Shown here: one piece after another, positions 60,144 to 64,000 of the stretch
Layout of the letters: each line of letters starts with the position of its first letter
How positions within the stretch are numbered: the stretch's first letter is position 1
Assembly (NCBI RefSeq): GCF_000482845.1
Contig: NZ_AXWV01000015.1
Location: 26,697-90,696 of the forward strand
From: Anaerobiospirillum succiniciproducens DSM 6400
GTDB lineage: Bacteria; Pseudomonadota; Gammaproteobacteria; Enterobacterales; Succinivibrionaceae
Length of the DNA: 64,000 nucleotides
Direction: 5' to 3'
Program-made: the position numbers and the translations under genes
Notes under the pieces: generated by a model
Told to the model about the DNA's origin: nothing
The model's input: only the letters and a program-made list of their open reading frames with translations
Database searches by the model: none

Positions 60144-61037
60144 ATGATGTCTTCTCTAGAACCTAGCGCACAACACACACCATCTGAGGTACCTGTAAGA
60201 CGACTGGCCACATCATTTGATATAACGAACATTGGTCAAGTTATCTCATATATAACCACCAATTGCATCGAGTATGAATACCTTAGCAAGTGCAGAGGTG
60301 ATAAGTGGAGTAATGCTAAGCAAAGCGCCTTTATTGAATCGCTGATCTTAGGCTTTCCAATACCGCCTTTTTACCTCAACGTAAGAACTCCTGGTTGCTT
60401 TTCAGTGATCGACGGCTATCAAAGACTTAACTCCCTGAAGCGATTTATCGTCGACAATGCTTATGCTCTGAGCAATCTAGAACTCGCTCATGAATTTGAA
60501 GGCAAGTACTATAGCGAGCTCCCTAACCCCATCAAGCGCAGGATTTTAGAAACAACCGTTATTGTTCACAAAATAACTGAGGTCAATAATCCTGAAGTAA
60601 TGAACTCATATTACAGAAGGCTTAGTTTGGGCAACTCTAATCATACTCAACTTGAGGTAGCATTTTCTTACGCCACGCCTAATACATGGGATTTCTTAGA
60701 AGAGTTTGTACCACTTATCAATCAACTCTTTGAGCGCAAACTGTCTGGCTTAGAGCAATACGAAAAGGCCGTTAAGTTCTTTGATCTCTTAATCCATGAA
60801 AAAGAATTAACTCAAGCAGATAACCACGACCAGCGCTCCGACATAAGCGCCACCCTATCCTGCTTAAACAACGCAAACCCAAGCTACTTAAATGACCTTA
60901 GGGAATGCTTTTTTGAAGCACTCAATGCCTATCGAAAGCTATTTGATAATCAGACTTTAGAGCAGATTAAACAAGAACAATTAAACCCTCAGCAAGGCAA
61001 TAGCACTTACCTACAAACTCTACTAAGCATTGCGTAG
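60144..61037 (+). CDS. DUF262 (ParB-like) domain protein
   Basis: A 297-residue protein with the DUF262 signature near residues 86-101: FSVIDGYQRLNSLKRF, where most members read DGQQR. Upstream, QSAFIESLILGFPIPPFYLN is the helix and loop that normally precede it. DUF262 belongs to the ParB/Srx fold; in GmrSD-type and related restriction systems it acts as an NTP-using or nuclease-associated module, often joined to an HNH domain (DUF1524). Here no HNH domain follows, so it is a single-domain form. AAAGG lies 7 nt before the ATG at 60144, supporting that start over one six codons upstream. Its location beside Kiwa genes suggests a defence role. Confidence 0.8.
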   Translation: MMSSLEPSAQHTPSEVPVRRLATSFDITNIGQVISYITTNCIEYEYLSKCRGDKWSNAKQSAFIESLILGFPIPPFYLNVRTPGCFSVIDGYQRLNSLKRFIVDNAYALSNLELAHEFEGKYYSELPNPIKRRILETTVIVHKITEVNNPEVMNSYYRRLSLGNSNHTQLEVAFSYATPNTWDFLEEFVPLINQLFERKLSGLEQYEKAVKFFDLLIHEKELTQADNHDQRSDISATLSCLNNANPSYLNDLRECFFEALNAYRKLFDNQTLEQIKQEQLNPQQGNSTYLQTLLSIA

Positions 61038-61120
61038 TCTAGCTACAAGACAAGTCAGCCTTTAGCGAACCAAGCACGACGCCACTATTTTTGACAGTCC
61101 TGCTCAGGCAGCAATTTAAA

Positions 61121-61456
61121 TAATTAAAATTGATTAAATCATTTTTCAAGAACAAATAATTATTTTTTTGAAAAACAACCTCTTGTCAGAGCTGTCAGAA
61201 AAGCACAGTATCAACAGTTGAGTTAACTGTTGAGTCAACCATTGACTCAAACGCTAACGTCATTTTGAAGCTGACAGCTAAAGCAGATAAATATCGTATT
61301 TTGCAAGGTTTATCAAGCACCTACACATGTTGTCTTGGCATTTGAGTTAACTGTTGAGTCAACAGTTAACTCAACCGCTAGCTAAACGTTTATAGTCACA
61401 CTCGCAGCTTTAAATAATCGACCTTAGCGCGGATTAATAAAGCTAATTTAATCACG
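61121..61456. repeat. Palindrome-rich intergenic repeat, copy 1
   Basis: The first of two diverged direct copies between the DUF262 gene and the Kiwa genes. It begins with an AT-rich block (TAATTAAAATTGATTAAATC), then has TTGA/TCAA-type inverted repeats, a T-rich block, and ends ...TTAATCACG. GATTAAAT (61132-61139) and ATTTAATC (61446-61453) face each other at its ends. No reading frame is conserved between copies. The blocks shared with copy 2 include the two palindrome clusters and GCAGCTTTAAATAATC. Confidence 0.8.
61342..61374. repeat. Perfect 33-nt palindrome
   Basis: TTGAGTTAACTGTTGA, one central G, then TCAACAGTTAACTCAA: 16-nt perfect arms. Each arm also contains the smaller palindrome GTTAAC, and the centre reads TTGAGTCAA. 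A related imperfect set lies at 61216-61250 in the same copy, and the equivalents in copy 2 carry a few mismatches. It could be a protein-binding site or a hairpin in an RNA. Confidence 0.9.
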
Positions 61457-61583
61457 AAGAAAACGATTTAATTATGACAGTCTTGTAAGGTTTGCAATAC
61501 TCCACGCAGCATGCAAATACGGCATTAGCTAGCACAACAACACTGCAATTGTTATACAAGTTTGAATAGCCAATAGTGCAGAA

Positions 61584-61921
61584 TAATTAAAATTAATTAA
61601 ATTAATTTTTTTAATCGCAAATAACAATTTTTTTGAATGGCTACTTATTGCCAACGGTTTCAGAAAAGCACAGTATCAGCAGTTGATTTAACTGTTAAGT
61701 CAACCATTGACTCAAACGCTAACGTCATTTTGAGACCAACGACAAAATCAGATAAATATCGTGTTTTGGATAACTTATTAAGGGGCTATACCTGTTGTCT
61801 TGGCATTTGAGTTAACTGTTGAGTCAACAGTCAACTCGACTGCAAACTCAACAGTTAAAGTCACACTAGCAGCTTTAAATAATCAGCCTTAAAGGTGATT
61901 AATAAAGCTCACTTAATCACG
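61584..61921. repeat. Palindrome-rich intergenic repeat, copy 2
   Basis: Diverged second copy of the repeat starting at 61121, in the same orientation. Its AT-rich start, the CAACCATTGACTCAAACG and CGCTAACGTCATTTTGA blocks, GTTGTCTTGGCATTTGAG and the TTAATCACG end all correspond. It has an extra hairpin at its end (GTGATTAA 61895-61902 with TTAATCAC 61913-61920). Palindrome arms carry mismatches relative to copy 1. Confidence 0.8.
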
Positions 61922-62080
61922 GGCCAAATAATAATTATTTGCCCCTGCCGCCAACCTTAGTAGGCTTAGTGGACGCTTGCCACAGGGCCTGAGCCTCTTA
62001 ATACAACAAAGATGCTAATATCATTTAATGAGTCAGCGAAAGCCAATATTCAGCTAAAAATACATATTCTGCATCGCAGA

Positions 62081-63109
62081 TCATTGTTTAACACGCTCAG
62101 CTTTGACCATTCTATCTTTAGCATGAGCCTCGTAGAACTCTTTGGTGAGCTCTGAGGTTAAGTACGCGTCATTCATCAAGTTTAAGAAGGCTGGTATGGA
62201 TGATTTCGTAAGTTGAATCTGCCCGTCCTCAAACTTGAATCTGTCTTTGAGAGTATCTTTGCCCATAGCAAAGCTAATGATGGCATCCTTGGAGATCTTC
62301 TTAGTTACTACAGGCGAGACGCGACTAATCTTAGCCAACTTCTTTTTTAGCGAGAGATTGTCCTCGCTGTGCAACTTAAGGTCATCAAAGTTTTTCACGA
62401 TACCGAGATCTTCGATATGTTTGAGACCCTTTTCTGCATCCTTGCTAATAAGTTGAGATAAACCAAGCTGTCCCTCTAAGGTCTTAACATCAAGCACAAA
62501 GATCTCATCGTCGATCTTTAGCAGCTCAACCTTCCCATCTAGCTTTAAGAAGTCACCTTCTAACTTCTCTAATCTGCCGTCATCATACAGACCAAATAAA
62601 AACTTATCGCGCTTCAAGATGTTGATGTTGTGCGCTTTCTTGTAGAGAACGCAATCATCATCATCTACACGTAGATGTATTATGAAGCCAGTAAGATTAC
62701 TGAGGTTATGCTTGTTAAAATCAAACTTCGGCTCTTTATTTAAAGCATAATTTGAGCGCTTATTTTTAAGCGCATTATAATCCCTAAAGGGTACCAGCGC
62801 TTCAGGGATATCCTTAAGCGGATAGTCATATGCATAGATGCGTCCACTTACCTCATCAGATGAGGATAGCCCCGGTAAATATTCTAGACCAGATGTATTA
62901 AGCTCACTATCATCTAAGACCCTTTCTTTTAGGTATTCGGTAAACATCTTCCATAGTGAGTCTGAAGTGCTCTTGTTATCAAGTTTTACAAAGTACTTGC
63001 AGTACCTTTTCTCACCATCAAAGTCTTCTTTGAGTACAAGATAAAGACTAATCATTCCATGGCCACTAACGAATTGGCTGACATACTTTTGGATTTCAGA
63101 TAACTTCAT
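62081..63109 (-). CDS. kwaB: Kiwa defence protein KwaB (DUF4868)
   Basis: The cytoplasmic, DNA-binding partner of the two-gene Kiwa anti-phage system. The 342-residue protein has DUF4868-like features in order: KFLFGLYDDGRLEKLEGDFL, then IDDEIFVLDVKTLEGQ (the usual short strand that precedes the helical part), RVSPVVTKKI, and the C-terminal LNLMNDAYLTSELTKEFYEA, which is close to the family ending. The start ATG has GGGG 6 nt upstream and lies 3 nt after the kwaA stop, so the two are co-translated. In known systems KwaB acts together with membrane KwaA to block phage DNA replication or transcription. Identification is by pattern, not by search. Confidence 0.75.
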   Translation of the reverse strand: MKLSEIQKYVSQFVSGHGMISLYLVLKEDFDGEKRYCKYFVKLDNKSTSDSLWKMFTEYLKERVLDDSELNTSGLEYLPGLSSSDEVSGRIYAYDYPLKDIPEALVPFRDYNALKNKRSNYALNKEPKFDFNKHNLSNLTGFIIHLRVDDDDCVLYKKAHNINILKRDKFLFGLYDDGRLEKLEGDFLKLDGKVELLKIDDEIFVLDVKTLEGQLGLSQLISKDAEKGLKHIEDLGIVKNFDDLKLHSEDNLSLKKKLAKISRVSPVVTKKISKDAIISFAMGKDTLKDRFKFEDGQIQLTKSSIPAFLNLMNDAYLTSELTKEFYEAHAKDRMVKAERVKQ

Positions 63110-63112
63110 TTA

Positions 63113-63805
63113 TTACCCCACGCGCTTAGCAAAAAAGACATTGCGATCTTCATTTAAGCTCAACTTACCAACATAATCACCATTTCTAAGCAAGTCATGC
63201 GTAATAAATGTCACTCTCTTATAAACCAGCTTAGTTCTTTTGTTAGGAGCTGAAATAGACTGCGTTAGCTCTTCATCTGCATCATTGTCGTAACTATTGC
63301 CTGTGTATTCATCGTCCTCAAACGTAAGAGTAGCCTCATATAGCCTATATCCAAAAATTGCTAATGTAGGATTAGCGTAATACATATCATTTTTAATGAA
63401 TACAAAGCCTAAAGCTATGACAATAGCAACCATCAGTAACAAATGATTGAGCTCTGATGAATCAAGGGCTAATAGCGGCAGAATGCATGTACTAACAAAG
63501 GCGACATAGTCGCTATTTTTAGAGCTGACATCAGATATTTGCATTTGCATCTCAAGCGATCCGCTCCACTCACGCCTGAGGAGGCAAATGTTAAAAATTG
63601 ATAGCAAAGCTAACGAAAGCCATACGTATAGAATTACGTTGTCGCCCAAAAAATTGTACTGCAGAAATTGGCTAAAGTTGATGTTGCCTAGCTGTAAGTA
63701 TTTAAAATCAATATCTCTGATAAACAAGAACACAAAGAGTAGCCATAGAGAACTAAAGTACATCCTAATCTTCTGAAACAGAACCAATCGCATTACCTCT
63801 TTCAC
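63113..63805 (-). CDS. kwaA: Kiwa defence protein KwaA (membrane)
   Basis: The membrane component that, in studied Kiwa systems, senses phage attachment and signals to KwaB. The 230-residue protein has about four hydrophobic segments: YFSSLWLLFVFLFI, VILYVWLSLALLSIF, YVAFVSTCILPLLAL and HLLLMVAIVIALGFVFI. After the last comes YYANPTLAIFGYRLYEATLT, a phrase characteristic of KwaA as I know it, then a cytoplasmic tail of about 70 residues. It starts at a GTG at 63805; an ATG four codons further in (63793) is an alternative, as neither has an ideal ribosome site. It is followed at once by kwaB. Confidence 0.7.
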   Translation of the reverse strand: MKEVMRLVLFQKIRMYFSSLWLLFVFLFIRDIDFKYLQLGNINFSQFLQYNFLGDNVILYVWLSLALLSIFNICLLRREWSGSLEMQMQISDVSSKNSDYVAFVSTCILPLLALDSSELNHLLLMVAIVIALGFVFIKNDMYYANPTLAIFGYRLYEATLTFEDDEYTGNSYDNDADEELTQSISAPNKRTKLVYKRVTFITHDLLRNGDYVGKLSLNEDRNVFFAKRVG

Positions 63806-63914
63806 TACTATAGCCCTATGTGTCTATAATGTAGTCAGTGCTAAGATTTGTAATTTTTAGAAGATTCTGAGCTTTTCTTTTATAATATGTCAAAGTTTAC
63901 TCAAAGGGTTACCA

Positions 63915-64000
63915 ATGGCATTCTCTGAAAGTTTAAAGCTCTCCATCTGCAAAGCAGTCACTGAAAAGCAGATGTCTGTAGCAGACGCCGCCTTAAAGGC
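63915..64000 (+). CDS. Partial gene, transposase-like N-terminus
   Basis: AAGGG about 6 nt before an ATG opens a frame that runs off the window: MAFSESLKLSICKAVTEKQM, then SVADAALKA. The short helix-turn-helix-like pattern (AVTEKQMSVADAALK) resembles the start of helix-turn-helix proteins of insertion sequences (IS3-type first frame), but only 28 codons are visible. A TATAAT box lies at 63881-63886. It is divergent from the Kiwa genes. Confidence 0.5.
   Translation, partial: MAFSESLKLSICKAVTEKQMSVADAALK

Noticed and set aside
61121..61921. Retron or type III toxin-antitoxin RNA repeats
   Set aside because: No reverse transcriptase or ToxN-like gene is adjacent, and the repeat copies are too long and not directly tandem.

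Overview
The window reads as chromosomal DNA of a motile, AT-leaning Gammaproteobacterium. The best clues are the hupB-ppiD order, two chemoreceptors, a three-gene flagellin array, AsnB and AzlCD. The very long gaps between genes and the alanine, serine and asparagine-rich inserts in large proteins fit a gut lineage such as Succinivibrionaceae. That placement is inference; no rRNA gene is present to test it. Almost every gene is on the + strand. No tRNA, rRNA or CRISPR array was seen.

Region 1 (1-24 kb) is mostly core. It opens with a promoter followed by about 560 nt of densely folded sequence that looks like a large non-coding RNA (364-930). Next come two methyl-accepting chemotaxis proteins, an AraC-type regulator carrying a long internal insertion, a small coiled-coil protein, asnB behind a folded 5' leader, an unknown gene overlapping a NADAR-domain gene, azlC-azlD, hupB and ppiD. 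Region 2 (24.3-27.2 kb) holds three tandem flagellin genes with near-identical ends.

Region 3 (27.7-41.8 kb) is a conjugation-type DNA-processing module. A MOBH (TraI_2) relaxase appears to be split over two adjacent genes, and a VirD4/TraD coupling protein of about 2040 residues follows. All three are swollen by low-complexity inserts. No type IV secretion pilus or mating-pair genes lie in the window. Just downstream is a histone H1-like protein with about 480 residues of Lys/Ala/Thr repeats, then an entericidin-like lipoprotein on the other strand.

Region 4 (46-64 kb) is accessory. Two proteins share a domain and a C-terminal DUF4253, and the longer also has a Suppressor-of-fused (SUFU) domain; such domains are common among immunity proteins of polymorphic toxins. 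Then come a pair of paralogous helical-repeat proteins, one unknown protein, a DUF262 (ParB-like) protein, two diverged copies of a roughly 336-bp palindrome-rich repeat, and a KwaA-KwaB pair (Kiwa anti-phage defence) on the minus strand. A partial gene with a transposase-like start runs off the right edge. The gaps between these genes are long, with several inverted repeats and a 12-unit heptanucleotide array.

The leads most worth following are the large structured RNA at 364-930, the split and enlarged MOBH relaxase with its giant coupling protein, and the palindromic repeat pair beside the Kiwa genes.
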